A stretch of 64,000 bases of DNA. It comes from Streptomyces sp. NBC_00572 (GTDB lineage: Bacteria > Actinomycetota > Actinomycetes > Streptomycetales > Streptomycetaceae). The stretch spans positions 124,001 to 188,000 of the forward strand of contig NZ_JAPENX010000001.1 in assembly GCF_026341815.1 (NCBI RefSeq), in the 5' to 3' direction. The position numbers and the translations under genes are program-made. The notes below the pieces were generated by a model. The model saw only the letters and a list, made by a program, of their open reading frames with translations, was not told where the DNA came from and searched no databases. This document shows positions 38,893-48,246 of this stretch, in pieces (the first letter of the stretch is position 1; the number at the start of each line of letters is the position of its first letter).

Positions 38893-40674
38893 TCACGCCT
38901 CCTTCGGGTCGACAGGGCCAGCGACAGAGGCATTGGCACGACGGGTGCGGCGCAGCGGCGGCTTGGCGCCGAGTCGCTTCGGGTCCAGGCCGGACCAGGC
39001 GTGGCCGTCGCCGAAGAACTTGGTCCGCGCGAGGAGCGTCATGACCGGCTTGGTGAAGAGGAACACCACGACGACGTCGAGCAGGGTGGTCAGGCCGAGC
39101 GTGAACGCGAAGCCCTGCACCTTGCCGACGGTGACGAGGAAGAGCACGGCCGCGGCCAGGAACGACACGAAGTCGGAGACCAGGATGGTGCGGCGGGCGC
39201 GCGGCCAGGCGCGCTCGACGGCCGGGCGGAGCGTGCGGCCCTCGCGGAGCTCGTCGCGGATGCGCTCGAAGTACACGATGAACGAGTCCGCGGTGATACC
39301 GATGGCGACGATGGCGCCACAGACGGCCGGCAGGTTCAGCGCGAAGCCGATGGCCGGGCCGAGCAGGGCCATGATCACGTAGGTGAGGAGCGCGGAGACG
39401 CCGAGGCTGAGGATGGCGATCAGCGACAGGCCGCGGTAGTAGGCCACCAGGTAGATGATGACCAGAGCCAGGCCGATGGCGCCGGCGATCAGACCGGCCT
39501 CCAGCTGGTCACCGCCGAGGGCGGCGGTGACGGTGTCGACGCTCTGCGTCTCGAAGGAGAGCGGCAGGGCACCGTACGACAGGATGTTGCCGAGGTCCTG
39601 GGCGGACTGCTGGTTGAAGCTGCCGGAGATCTGCGCGCTGGCGCTCAGCGTGGTCTGGACACGGGGCGCGGAGACGACCTCGCCGTCCAGGACGATCGCG
39701 AACTGGTTCTGCGGCTCGGTCTGCTGCGAGAGCTTGCTGGTGATCGACTGGAACTTCTTCGAGCCGGCGCTCGTGAACTCCATGTCCACGATCCACTGGC
39801 CGGTCCGCTGGTCGATCGCGGCCTTGGCGTCGTTGACGTCCTTGCCCTCGACCTCGGCCGGGCCGAGGAGGTACTTCTCCCACTCACCGATCGCGTTCGT
39901 GCCACAGGCCACGGCCGGATCGGCGGGCTTGACGCCCTCGCCGGCGGCCGTCCGCTGCTTGGGGTCGAGGCAGTTCAGGGTGGTGAACTTCTGCTGGAGC
40001 GCCGCGGTGGCGGCGTCGGGCGTCTGGTTCGCCTTGGGGGTCTCCGAGGCCTTGGGGGTCGCGGAGGGGGAGGAGCTCCCGGTGGGCGTGGGGCTCGGGG
40101 CCTTGAGGGCCTCGGTGAGCGCACGGCCCTGGGTGGAGGCGGTGGCCGTGGCCGTCGGGGTGGCCGACTTCTCGCCCACCGTCGCGCCGGAGGCGGAGGA
40201 GGACGGCTTCGGCGAGGCCGACGGGGAGCCGGAGGAGCTGGCGCTCGGAGCCGGCTGCGGCGCGGCGGCCGCGACGGCGAGAACGGGCCGGAAGTAGAGC
40301 TGGGCGGTGGTACCGACCTGCTCCCGGGCCTGCTTCTCGTTCGTCCCGCGAGGGATGTTCACGATGATGTTCTCGCGGCCCTGCGTCTGGACCTCGGCCT
40401 CGGAGACACCGAGACCGTTGACACGGCGCTCGATGATGCCGACGGCGGTGTTCATGTTGGTCTCGTTGACCGCCGACTCCTGGCCCGGCTCAGCCTTGGC
40501 CTTGAGCGTGATCGACGTACCGCCGGCGAGGTCGATGCCCAGGCGCGGGGTGGTGTGCCCCGACCAGAACATTCCGCCGGTGAGCGCGACCATGGCGATC
40601 AGGATGAGTGCCAGGGCGCGGCCCGGCCGGCTCTGTCCCCCCGCCGGCCTTCGGCCCTTCTTCGGTGCTGCCAC
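38893..40674 (-). CDS. secD: Protein translocase subunit SecD
   Basis: Partner of SecF. The 593 residues have a basic N-terminus, a first transmembrane helix (about 20-40) and the periplasmic P1 head and base. Five transmembrane helices follow, with GALPLSFETQSVDTVTAALG and GITADSFIVYFERIRDELREG. The P1 region is interrupted by about 100 residues (near 130-230) of Ser, Pro, Thr and Ala repeats, not found in E. coli SecD. Start GTG at 40674 with GGGAG 9 bases upstream. YajC is encoded just upstream on the same strand. Confidence 0.96.
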   Translation of the reverse strand: MAAPKKGRRPAGGQSRPGRALALILIAMVALTGGMFWSGHTTPRLGIDLAGGTSITLKAKAEPGQESAVNETNMNTAVGIIERRVNGLGVSEAEVQTQGRENIIVNIPRGTNEKQAREQVGTTAQLYFRPVLAVAAAAPQPAPSASSSGSPSASPKPSSSASGATVGEKSATPTATATASTQGRALTEALKAPSPTPTGSSSPSATPKASETPKANQTPDAATAALQQKFTTLNCLDPKQRTAAGEGVKPADPAVACGTNAIGEWEKYLLGPAEVEGKDVNDAKAAIDQRTGQWIVDMEFTSAGSKKFQSITSKLSQQTEPQNQFAIVLDGEVVSAPRVQTTLSASAQISGSFNQQSAQDLGNILSYGALPLSFETQSVDTVTAALGGDQLEAGLIAGAIGLALVIIYLVAYYRGLSLIAILSLGVSALLTYVIMALLGPAIGFALNLPAVCGAIVAIGITADSFIVYFERIRDELREGRTLRPAVERAWPRARRTILVSDFVSFLAAAVLFLVTVGKVQGFAFTLGLTTLLDVVVVFLFTKPVMTLLARTKFFGDGHAWSGLDPKRLGAKPPLRRTRRANASVAGPVDPKEA

Positions 40675-40818
40675 CTGTCGTATCTCCCTGTCCAACCGTC
40701 TCGCGCCGGGTATGCGTGAGACGGCCACGAAGTGTGTGTGGGGACCTGCCCCCGCAGAGGTGGAACCGTTCCGGGGACCGCGCGCGCCGGTGGGCGTGCG
40801 CGGTGTCCCCGGCCGCGA

Positions 40819-41292
40819 CTACTTCGCGTCGGTCTCGCCGTCGGTCTTGCCGTCCTTCTGCCCCTCGGCCGCGGCCTCGGCCGCGTCCGCCTTCTTCGTC
40901 AGGTCGGCCTTCGGCGCGTCCTCGACCTCGGCGGCCTCCGTGGCCTCGGCGGCCTCGGTCAGCGACGAGGCGTCGTCCGGGACGACGGTGTCGGAGTCCG
41001 AGTCCTCATCGTCACCGTGGACGATGCGGTTGTACTCGGAGTCCTCGAGGACGGCGCCGATCGCGTTCTTCGCGTAGACGGCGTGGACGCCGGGCGCGAC
41101 CTCGAGGAGGACGGTCTCGTCGCCGATCTCCTTGACGGTGGCGTACATCCCCCCGATCGTCCGTACGCCGGTGCCGGGCTGCATCTCATTGCGCATCGCC
41201 GCCGCCGCCTGCTGCTTCTTCTTGGCAGAGCGGGTCATCAGGAACATGGCCCCGATGAGGACGATGAAGGGGAGGAGGGTCACGATGCTCAC
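40819..41292 (-). CDS. yajC: Preprotein translocase subunit YajC
   Basis: Small partner of SecDF. The 157 residues have one N-terminal transmembrane helix (SIVTLLPFIVLIGAMFLM), the family words RSAKKKQQAAAAMRNEMQPGTGVRTIGG (given here only in part) and a beta segment ending NAIGAVLED. The tail after residue 90 is very acidic, Asp/Glu/Ala-rich, and about 65 residues longer than typical. Start GTG at 41292. It is 144 bp upstream of secD. Confidence 0.93.
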   Translation of the reverse strand: MSIVTLLPFIVLIGAMFLMTRSAKKKQQAAAAMRNEMQPGTGVRTIGGMYATVKEIGDETVLLEVAPGVHAVYAKNAIGAVLEDSEYNRIVHGDDEDSDSDTVVPDDASSLTEAAEATEAAEVEDAPKADLTKKADAAEAAAEGQKDGKTDGETDAK

Positions 41293-41457
41293 GGGACGGG
41301 TTTCCTTCGCACGGTCGCGGAGAACCCGCGGCCTGATCTTCGGGGGTGGGCGCGCCGACCAGAAAGGGCGGCATCGGCGGAGTCTAGGCGAGTCCGCATC
41401 GATGGAACAACGTCCAGCATCGCACCCTGGTTCCTGTCCGGGCGAGTGTCAGCACCG

Positions 41458-42537
41458 TCACGCCCCGAAGAGCCCCTGTTGTCCGCTTCCTGGCGTCCCC
41501 GGGCCCGCAGCCTGCGGCGGAACGAGTCCGAGGTGCGCCCATGCCGCGGGAGTCGCGACCCGACCACGGGGCGTACGGGCCAGCAGACCTTCCCTTACGA
41601 GGAAGGGTTCGGCGACCTCCTCGACGGTCTCGCGCTCCTCCCCCACGGCGACCGCGAGGGTGGAGAGACCGACCGGGCCGCCGCCGAAAAGCTTGAGCAG
41701 GGCCTCCAGGACGGCACGGTCGAGCCGGTCGAGGCCGCGGCCGTCGACCTCGTACACGCTGAGGGCCGCCTCCGCGATCTCCCTGGTGATGTCTCCGTCG
41801 GCCCTGACCTGCGCGTAGTCGCGGACGCGGCGCAGCAGACGGTTGGCGATGCGGGGGGTGCCGCGGGACCGGCCGGCGATCTCGGCGGCGCCCGCCGGGT
41901 CGATCTCGACGTCGAGGAGTCCGGCGGAGCGGTGGATGACGCGCTGCAGCTCGGCCGGGTCGTAGAACTCCATGTGGCCGGTGAAGCCGAAGCGGTCGCG
42001 CAGCGGCGGCGGCAGGAGTCCGGCCCTGGTGGTGGCGCCGACCAGGGTGAACGGCGGGAGTTCGAGCGGGATCGCGGTGGCGCCGGGGCCCTTGCCGACG
42101 ATGACGTCGACGCGGAAGTCCTCCATCGCCATGTAGAGCATCTCCTCGGCGGGCCGGGACATGCGGTGGATCTCGTCGAGGAAGAGGATCTCGCCCTCCT
42201 GGAGGGAGGAGAGGATCGCGGCGAGGTCTCCGGCGTGCTGGATGGCGGGGCCCGAGGTGATGCGGATCGGCGCGTTCATCTCCGCGGCGATGATCATCGA
42301 GAGGGTGGTCTTGCCGAGGCCGGGGGCGCCGGAGAGCAGCACGTGGTCGGCGGTGGCGCCGCGCTGACGGGCGGCCTTGAGGACCAGGTCGAGCTGCTGG
42401 CGCACCTTCTCCTGGCCGACGAACTCACTGAGGTCCTTGGGCCGCAGCGCCGCCTCGACGGCCTGGTCGTCCCCCTCGGCGGAGGCCCCGACGATACGTG
42501 CCTCGTCGTCGCCGGTGGTCTCGTCGTCCCAGTTCAC
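41458..42537 (-). CDS. ruvB: Holliday junction branch migration ATPase RuvB
   Basis: Hexameric AAA+ motor that drives branch migration with RuvA. The 359 residues contain [19 protein letters not shown], Walker [13 protein letters not shown], Walker [10 protein letters not shown], sensor [18 protein letters not shown] and the C-terminal winged helix ([20 protein letters not shown]). Start GTG at 42537. It ends with a Pro/Gly-rich tail. It lies 129 bp after ruvA. Confidence 0.97.
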   Translation of the reverse strand: MNWDDETTGDDEARIVGASAEGDDQAVEAALRPKDLSEFVGQEKVRQQLDLVLKAARQRGATADHVLLSGAPGLGKTTLSMIIAAEMNAPIRITSGPAIQHAGDLAAILSSLQEGEILFLDEIHRMSRPAEEMLYMAMEDFRVDVIVGKGPGATAIPLELPPFTLVGATTRAGLLPPPLRDRFGFTGHMEFYDPAELQRVIHRSAGLLDVEIDPAGAAEIAGRSRGTPRIANRLLRRVRDYAQVRADGDITREIAEAALSVYEVDGRGLDRLDRAVLEALLKLFGGGPVGLSTLAVAVGEERETVEEVAEPFLVREGLLARTPRGRVATPAAWAHLGLVPPQAAGPGTPGSGQQGLFGA

Positions 42538-42666
42538 GGATGTTCTGCCTTCTCGGGTGGTGGTGCGGTGGTGACGTTCGGCCCCGCCGGCGTGTGAGGC
42601 GCGGGTCCGGGGCGAGCCCCGGTTTCGGGAAGGCGCGGGGGGAGGGGCCCGCGCGGTGGTTCGGCG

Positions 42667-43299
42667 TCAGCGCGCGCGGTTCAGGGACTGCAGGGCCGCG
42701 CGCAGCAGCTGCGGCACCGGCGCCGAGCCGCCCGCGGCGATCGCCTCCTCGGCCTGCGGGGCCACCGCGGCCACCGCCTCCTCCGCCTCGCGCGACGCGT
42801 AGCCGAGGCCGATGAGGGCGGCGGACAGCTGCTCCGTCCACGGCGCGGGCCCGGCGGCCGCCGCGCGCTGGGCTCCGACCATGCCGCTGCTGCCGAGCGG
42901 CGTGCCGAGCTTGTCCTTCAGTTCGAGGAGGAGTTTCTGTGCGCCCTTCTTGCCGATGCCGGGGACGGCCATGAGGGCCTTCTCGTCACCGGTGGACACG
43001 GCGATGCGCAGCGCGTCCGGGCTGTGCACGCCGAGCATGGCCTGCGCGAGGCGGGGCCCGACGCCGCTGGCGGTCTGGAGGAGCTCGAAGACCTGCCGCT
43101 CGTCGTCGTCGGCGAAGCCGTACAGGGTGAGGGAGTCCTCGCGGACGACGAGGGAGGTGGCGAGCCGGGCGTCCTCGCCGATCCGCAGTCCCGCGAGGGT
43201 CCCCGGGGTGCACTGGACGGCCATGCCCACGCCGCCGACCTCGATGACGGCCGTGGTGGGGGCGAGCGCGGCGACCGGGCCGCTGACGAAGGCGATCAT
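42667..43299 (-). CDS. ruvA: Holliday junction-binding protein RuvA
   Basis: Tetramer that holds the four-way junction and recruits RuvB. The 210 residues show an OB domain (1-62, [15 protein letters not shown]), two helix-hairpin-helix motifs ([14 protein letters not shown] and [19 protein letters not shown], near 70 and 105) and the C-terminal RuvB-binding three-helix domain ([16 protein letters not shown]). The start ATG at 43299 overlaps the ruvC stop (ATGA). Confidence 0.96.
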   Translation of the reverse strand: MIAFVSGPVAALAPTTAVIEVGGVGMAVQCTPGTLAGLRIGEDARLATSLVVREDSLTLYGFADDDERQVFELLQTASGVGPRLAQAMLGVHSPDALRIAVSTGDEKALMAVPGIGKKGAQKLLLELKDKLGTPLGSSGMVGAQRAAAAGPAPWTEQLSAALIGLGYASREAEEAVAAVAPQAEEAIAAGGSAPVPQLLRAALQSLNRAR

Positions 43300-43859
43300 C
43301 GGGTTCGGCCTTTCACTGCGGCCGCCTGCCGGGCGACCGCCTGCTGGAGACGGTTCTCGGCGACGGCCTGCTGGAGACGGTTCTGGGCGGGTGCCCGCCA
43401 GATGTGACAGATGGCGAGGGCGAGGGCGTCGGCGGCATCGGCGGGCTTCGGCGGCGCGGAGAGCCGGAGCAGGCGGGTCACCATGGCTCCGACCTGCGCC
43501 TTGTCGGCGCGTCCGCTGCCGGTGACGGCGGCCTTGACCTCACTGGGGGTGTGCAGGGCGACGGGGATGCCGCGGCGCGAGGCGCACAGCATGGCGACGG
43601 CACTCGCCTGGGCGGTGCCCATCACCGTACGCACGTTGTGCTGGCTGAACACCCGCTCCACGGCGACGAGTTCGGGCGAGAAGCGGTCGAGCCACTCCTC
43701 GATGCCGCGCTCGATGCCGACGAGGCGCACTCCGATGTCGTCGTCCGCGGCCGTCCGCACCACGCCCACGCCGAGCATGGTGAGGGGCCGTCCGGCGACG
43801 CCCTCGACGACGCCGACGCCGCACCGGGTCAGACCCGGGTCCACCCCGAGAACACGCAC
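43296..43859 (-). CDS. ruvC: Crossover junction endodeoxyribonuclease RuvC
   Basis: Dimeric nuclease that resolves Holliday junctions. The 187 residues contain the four acidic positions of the RNase H fold: D7 in [10 protein letters not shown], Glu in [15 protein letters not shown], and two Asp in [11 protein letters not shown]. The C-terminus after about residue 155 is extended and carries a 9-residue unit NRLQQAVA(E/R) twice, from a 27-bp tandem duplication at 43334-43387. First of the ruvC-ruvA-ruvB unit. Confidence 0.96.
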   Translation of the reverse strand: MRVLGVDPGLTRCGVGVVEGVAGRPLTMLGVGVVRTAADDDIGVRLVGIERGIEEWLDRFSPELVAVERVFSQHNVRTVMGTAQASAVAMLCASRRGIPVALHTPSEVKAAVTGSGRADKAQVGAMVTRLLRLSAPPKPADAADALALAICHIWRAPAQNRLQQAVAENRLQQAVARQAAAVKGRTR

Positions 43860-43930
43860 GCCGCACCCCCTCCTCGCTCACCTGTTTGTGCAGGCTATCG
43901 GCTGCCACCGACAACGCCGCACGAACGAGA

Positions 43931-43964
43931 GCGGGCCGACGGGGGTGTGTCCCCGTCGGCCCGC
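43931..43964 (-). terminator. yebC terminator
   Basis: A 14-bp perfect stem (43931-43944 with 43951-43964), loop GTGTGT, lies 43 bp after the yebC stop and 72 bp before ruvC. It suggests that ruvC has its own promoter just after it. Confidence 0.75.
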
Positions 43965-44006
43965 TGCGGAACCGCTTCGGTCGACGACCGCGATCAACGA
44001 CCGCGA

Positions 44007-44759
44007 TCAGGCGTCGACCTTCTCCATGACCTCGTCGCTGACGTCGAAGTTGGCGAAGACGTTCTGCACGTCGTCGCTGTCCTCCAGCGCGTCGATCAGC
44101 TTGAACATCTTGCGCGCGCCGTCCTCGTCGAGCTCCACCTGCATGGTCGGGACGAAGCTGGACTCGGCGGAGTCGTAGTCGATACCGGCCTCCTGGAGGG
44201 CGGTGCGGACCGCGACCAGGTCGGTGGCCTCGCTGATGATCTCGAAGGACTCACCGAGGTCGTTGACCTCCTCCGCGCCGGCTTCGAGCACCGTCTCCAG
44301 GACGTCGTCCTCGGACAGCTCGCCCTTGGGGAGCACGACGACGCCCTTGCGGTTGAACAGGTACGAGACCGAGCCCGGGTCGGCCATGGAACCGCCGTTG
44401 CGGGTCATGGCCACGCGCACGTCGGAGGCGGCGCGGTTGCGGTTGTCGGTGAGGCACTCGATGAGCACCGCGACACCGTTCGGGCCGTAGCCCTCGTACA
44501 TGATCGTGGCGTAGTCGGCGCCGCCGGCCTCGAGACCCGCTCCGCGCTTGAGCGCGGAGTCGATGTTCTTGTTCGGGACCGACTGCTTCTTCGCCTTCTG
44601 GACGGCGTCGAACAGCGTCGGGTTACCGTCCAGGTCGGCGCCGCCCGTGCGGGCCGCGACCTCGATGTTCTTGATCAGCTTCGCGAAGAGCTTGCCGCGC
44701 TTGGCGTCGATCACGGCCTTCTTGTGCTTCGTCGTAGCCCATTTAGAGTGGCCGGACAT
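44007..44759 (-). CDS. YebC/PmpR-family translation or transcription factor
   Basis: The 250 residues start [25 protein letters not shown], the strict signature of the family, and contain DARAAGN-like [11 protein letters not shown] and [10 protein letters not shown]. Members act as transcriptional regulators (PmpR) or, in recent work, help translation of proline-rich stretches. The stop lies in a perfect 13-bp tandem repeat (43984-44009). ATG at 44759. Its place between ruvC and pdxT is conserved in actinobacteria. Confidence 0.94.
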   Translation of the reverse strand: MSGHSKWATTKHKKAVIDAKRGKLFAKLIKNIEVAARTGGADLDGNPTLFDAVQKAKKQSVPNKNIDSALKRGAGLEAGGADYATIMYEGYGPNGVAVLIECLTDNRNRAASDVRVAMTRNGGSMADPGSVSYLFNRKGVVVLPKGELSEDDVLETVLEAGAEEVNDLGESFEIISEATDLVAVRTALQEAGIDYDSAESSFVPTMQVELDEDGARKMFKLIDALEDSDDVQNVFANFDVSDEVMEKVDA

Positions 44760-44821
44760 CTGCCTGTCTCCTTCGCGTAACCCATTTCTGAACGAACCCC
44801 AGAGATCCTACCGGGATCGGA

Positions 44822-45412
44822 TCAGCCTGCCGCGCGCACCATGTCGACGAACAGGGCGTGAATGCGGTGATCCCCGGTGAGCTCGGGGTGGAACGAGGTC
44901 GCCAGCACCCGGCCCTGCCGCACGGCGACGATGTGACCCTCGTGCTCGGCGAGGACCTCGACCTCGGCGCCGACGGACTCCACCCAGGGGGCCCGGATGA
45001 AGACGCCCTCGACGGGTCCGTCCTCGATGCCCGCGACGGTGACGCCGGCCTCGAAGGACTCGTTCTGTCGCCCGAAGGCGTTACGGCGGACGATCATGTC
45101 GATGCCACCGAAGGTCTCCTGGCCCGAACGCGGGTCGAGGATCTTCTCGGCGAGCATGATCAGACCGGCGCAGGTGCCGTAGACCGGCAGGCCGGCGGCG
45201 ATGCGCTCGCGCAGCGGCTCCGCCATGCCGAACAGCTCGGCCAGCTTGGAGATGGTGGTGGACTCCCCGCCGGGGATGACCAGACCGTCGATCTCGGCCA
45301 ACTCTTCGGGGCGCCGGACCGGCCTGGCCACGGCGTCAGCCGCGGCCAGGGCGATCAGGTGCTCCCGTACGTCGCCCTGGAGTGCCAGGACACCGATCAC
45401 GGGTGTGCTCAT
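44822..45412 (-). CDS. pdxT: Pyridoxal 5'-phosphate synthase, glutaminase subunit
   Basis: Releases ammonia from glutamine for PdxS. The 196 residues start [19 protein letters not shown] and have the class I amidotransferase triad: Cys81 in [12 protein letters not shown], and His/Glu in [15 protein letters not shown] near residue 48 is also typical. It follows pdxS with a 6-bp gap, so expression is coupled. Confidence 0.96.
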   Translation of the reverse strand: MSTPVIGVLALQGDVREHLIALAAADAVARPVRRPEELAEIDGLVIPGGESTTISKLAELFGMAEPLRERIAAGLPVYGTCAGLIMLAEKILDPRSGQETFGGIDMIVRRNAFGRQNESFEAGVTVAGIEDGPVEGVFIRAPWVESVGAEVEVLAEHEGHIVAVRQGRVLATSFHPELTGDHRIHALFVDMVRAAG

Positions 45413-45418
45413 GAGTGA

Positions 45419-46333
45419 TTACCAGCCGCGGTTGGCGTAGCGCTCGGACTCGGGGAGGGTGTCGCAGTTGATGCCGACCATGGCCTCGCCCAGGTTGCGG
45501 GAGGCGTCCGCGATGATCTTCGGGTCGTCGTAGAAGGTGGTGGCCTTCACGATGGCGGCGGCGCGCTTGGCCGGGTCGCCCGACTTGAAGATGCCGGAGC
45601 CGACGAAGACGCCCTCGGCGCCGAGCTGGCGCATGAGCGCGGCGTCGGCGGGGGTGGCGACGCCACCGGCGGAGAAGAGCACCACGGGGAGCTTGCCGAG
45701 CTCGGCGACCTCCTTGACGAGCTCGTACGGAGCGCGCAGGTCCTTGGCGGCGGCGAACAGCTCGTTGTTGTCGAAGCCGCGCAGGCGGGCGATCTCGTTC
45801 TTGATCTGACGCAGGTGGCGGACGGCCTCGACGACGTTGCCGGTGCCGGCCTCGCCCTTGGAGCGGATCATGGCCGCGCCCTCGGCGATGCGGCGCAGGG
45901 CCTCGCCCAGGTTGGTGGCACCACAGACGAAGGGGGTCGTGAAGGCCCACTTGTCGGAGTGGTTGACCTCGTCGGCCGGGGTGAGGACCTCGGACTCGTC
46001 GATGTAGTCGACACCGAGGGACTGCAGGACCTGGGCCTCGACGAAGTGGCCGATACGGGACTTGGCCATGACCGGGATGGACACCGCGCCGATGATCTCT
46101 TCGATCATGTTCGGGTCGGACATGCGGGCCACGCCGCCGTCCTTGCGGATGTCCGCGGGGACCCGCTCCAGGGCCATGACGGCCACGGCGCCGGCGTCCT
46201 CGGCGATCTTCGCCTGCTCGGCGTTGACCACGTCCATGATCACGCCGCCCTTGAGCTGCTCGGCCATGCCGCGCTTCACACGGGCGGTGCCGGTCTCGGG
46301 GGACTGGGGGGAAACGGAAGGCGTGGTGGACAC
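45419..46333 (-). CDS. pdxS: Pyridoxal 5'-phosphate synthase, synthase subunit
   Basis: Makes PLP from ribose 5-phosphate, glyceraldehyde 3-phosphate and ammonia. The 304 residues form a beta/alpha barrel, with [21 protein letters not shown] at the start, [12 protein letters not shown], and the catalytic Lys in [15 protein letters not shown] second Lys lies in [12 protein letters not shown], and the phosphate site is [14 protein letters not shown] ... [14 protein letters not shown] start at 46333 with GAGG 5 bases upstream. The upstream region has three copies of GTCCACA. Confidence 0.97.
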   Translation of the reverse strand: MSTTPSVSPQSPETGTARVKRGMAEQLKGGVIMDVVNAEQAKIAEDAGAVAVMALERVPADIRKDGGVARMSDPNMIEEIIGAVSIPVMAKSRIGHFVEAQVLQSLGVDYIDESEVLTPADEVNHSDKWAFTTPFVCGATNLGEALRRIAEGAAMIRSKGEAGTGNVVEAVRHLRQIKNEIARLRGFDNNELFAAAKDLRAPYELVKEVAELGKLPVVLFSAGGVATPADAALMRQLGAEGVFVGSGIFKSGDPAKRAAAIVKATTFYDDPKIIADASRNLGEAMVGINCDTLPESERYANRGW

Positions 46334-46382
46334 GGGGACCTCACTCGTGACAACGGGGGTTGACGACTAGGTCGAGGAAACA

Positions 46383-46419
46383 GTCCACATGCGGTCCACA
46401 GCAAGGGCCAATGTGGACC
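46383..46419 (-). promoter_or_regulatory. Candidate operator upstream of pdxS, three GTCCACA copies
   Basis: Plus-strand GTCCACA occurs at 46383-46389 and 46394-46400, and the reverse form TGTGGACC at 46412-46419, so GGTCCACA/TGTGGACC form an 8-bp inverted repeat. They lie 50-86 bp before the pdxS start. PLP-synthesis genes are often controlled by MocR/PdxR regulators that bind GTGG-type repeats, which makes this a reasonable candidate site. No regulator gene is adjacent. Confidence 0.45.
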
Positions 46420-46448
46420 CGGTGGATCGTTTTCGCAGGCTATGGGCG

Positions 46449-46991
46449 TCAGGCCGGACGATCAGCAAGGGCCACCGGCGGCTCATCGTCCATTTCGAAG
46501 GCCAGCGGGAACGGCGCGTGGCCCGCGAGCCGGAACCAGCGGACCTTGCGGTGACGGCGCAGCGCGCGGGCGGCGCGTACCGCGTCGTTGTGGAAGCGGC
46601 GGGCCATCGGCACCCGCCGGACCGATGCCGCCAGCTCCTCGGCGGCCTCCACGCCACCGGGAGCCTCCCGTACGAGCTCCACCTGCTCGGGCTCGCCGAA
46701 CACGACCCGCAGGGCCTGGCTCAACTCGCTCTCGGCGACCTCACGATGGTCCTCCTCGGCCTGCCGTGCGGCGTGCGCGGCCTCGTACAGCACGATCGAG
46801 GCGGCCGGATCGAGAACACCGGAGGTCGCCAGCTCCTGGGTGACCGAGGCCCGGCGCAACAGCTGCGCGTCGAGGGCCGCGCGGGCGGCGTCGATACGGG
46901 AGTGCAGCCGGTCGAGCCGTCCGGCGGTCCAGCTGAGATAGACGCCGATGAGAATCAGCGCGACGACGGTCCAGATCAGGGTTTCGGTCAC
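46449..46991 (-). CDS. Membrane protein resembling LemA
   Basis: The 180 residues have one N-terminal transmembrane helix (about residues 4-24, LIWTVVALILIGVYLSWTAG), then RLDRLHSRIDAARAALDAQLLRRASVTQELA. This resembles the LemA pattern of a helix with RID..AL..LLRR. Then helical and Arg-rich sequence to a Trp/Pro-rich end. Start GTG at 46991; ribosome site weak. It lies between pimA and pdxS, 103 bp after pimA. Role unknown; the LemA likeness is a guess by eye. Confidence 0.65.
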   Translation of the reverse strand: MTETLIWTVVALILIGVYLSWTAGRLDRLHSRIDAARAALDAQLLRRASVTQELATSGVLDPAASIVLYEAAHAARQAEEDHREVAESELSQALRVVFGEPEQVELVREAPGGVEAAEELAASVRRVPMARRFHNDAVRAARALRRHRKVRWFRLAGHAPFPLAFEMDDEPPVALADRPA

Positions 46992-47094
46992 GGGCGGAAA
47001 GGCTACCGGGGCGGCGGCACCCCTTCCCCGGTCCGGGTGGGCGCGGCCCGCACCGCGAGGGCGAGTGCGGACCACACGGCGCGGGGCGCAGGCT

Positions 47095-48246
47095 CTACAG
47101 GCCCAGCCTTGCGCGCAGGCCCACTCGTTCGTCCGTGTCCACCGCCGCCGCGCCGTCCGTGACCGTCTCGTAGACCGCGAGGATGTCCGCGCCGACCGTG
47201 GCCCAGTCGAAGCGGCGCACATGGGCGGAGCCCCGGGCGCTGAGGCCCGCGCGCCGATCCTCGTCGCCGAGGAGCCGGATCGCCGCGTCCGCGAGCGCGT
47301 CCGCGTCCTCGTTGGTGAAGAGGTCGCCCGCCGCCCCCTGGTCGAGGACCTGGGCGAAGGCGTCCAGGTCGGAGGCGAGGACCGGCGCGCCGGCGGACAG
47401 CGCCTCGACGAGGATGATGCCGAAGCTCTCGCCGCCGGTGTTGGGGGCCACGTACACGTCGACGCTGCGCAGCAGCCGCGCCTTGTCCTCGTCGCTGACC
47501 ATGCCGAGGAACTCCACCCGGGAGCGCATCTCGCGCGGCAGCGAGGCCACCGCCTCCTGCTCGTCCCCGCGTCCGGCGACCAGGAGCCGCGCGCCGGGGC
47601 GCTCGGTGAGGATCCTGGGCAGCGCCCGCATGAGGACGGGCAGGCCCTTCCTGGGCTCGTCGATGCGGCCGATGAAGCCGAGGGTCTCGCCCTGCCACTC
47701 CTTCTTCGGCTCGGCGCGCGCGAAGAAGTCCACGTCGACCCCGTTGGGGATGACGACGGCGTCTCCGCCGAGGTGCTCGACGAGGGTGCGGCGCGCGTAC
47801 TCGCTCACCGCGATGCGGGCGCTGATCTTCTCCAGGGCCGGCTGGAGGATCGGATACGCGGCGATCATGGCCCGCGAGCGCGGGTTCGACGTGTGGAAGG
47901 TGGCCACGATCGGCCCCTGCGCCGCCCAGCAGGTGAGCAGCCCCAGGGACGGCGAGGTCGGCTCGTGGATGTGGACGACGTCGAAGGTGCCGTCGTGCAG
48001 CCAGCGGCGCACCCGAGCGGCGGAGAGGAAGCCGAAGCTGAGCCGGGCCACCGAGCCGTTGTACGACACGGGGACGGCCCGGCCCGCGGACACGACGTAC
48101 GACGGCAGCGGGGTCTCGTCGTCGGCGGGCGCGAGGACGGAGACCTCGTGGCCGAGCCGGATGAGGTGCTCGGCGAGGTCGCGGATGTGGAACTGGACGC
48201 CGCCCGGCACGTCCCACGAGTATGGGCAGACGATCCCGATCTTCAC
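47095..48246 (-). CDS. pimA: Phosphatidylinositol mannosyltransferase
   Basis: Transfers the first mannose from GDP-mannose to phosphatidylinositol on the inner membrane face. The 383 residues form a GT-B, family GT4 glycosyltransferase: MKIGIVCPYSWDVPGGVQFHIRDLAEHL at the start, ATFHTSNPRSRAM, VIPNGVDVDFF and GESFGIILVEALSAGAPV with the conserved Glu pair. GTG at 48246 overlaps the stop of the acyltransferase (GTGA). Confidence 0.93.
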   Translation of the reverse strand: MKIGIVCPYSWDVPGGVQFHIRDLAEHLIRLGHEVSVLAPADDETPLPSYVVSAGRAVPVSYNGSVARLSFGFLSAARVRRWLHDGTFDVVHIHEPTSPSLGLLTCWAAQGPIVATFHTSNPRSRAMIAAYPILQPALEKISARIAVSEYARRTLVEHLGGDAVVIPNGVDVDFFARAEPKKEWQGETLGFIGRIDEPRKGLPVLMRALPRILTERPGARLLVAGRGDEQEAVASLPREMRSRVEFLGMVSDEDKARLLRSVDVYVAPNTGGESFGIILVEALSAGAPVLASDLDAFAQVLDQGAAGDLFTNEDADALADAAIRLLGDEDRRAGLSARGSAHVRRFDWATVGADILAVYETVTDGAAAVDTDERVGLRARLGL

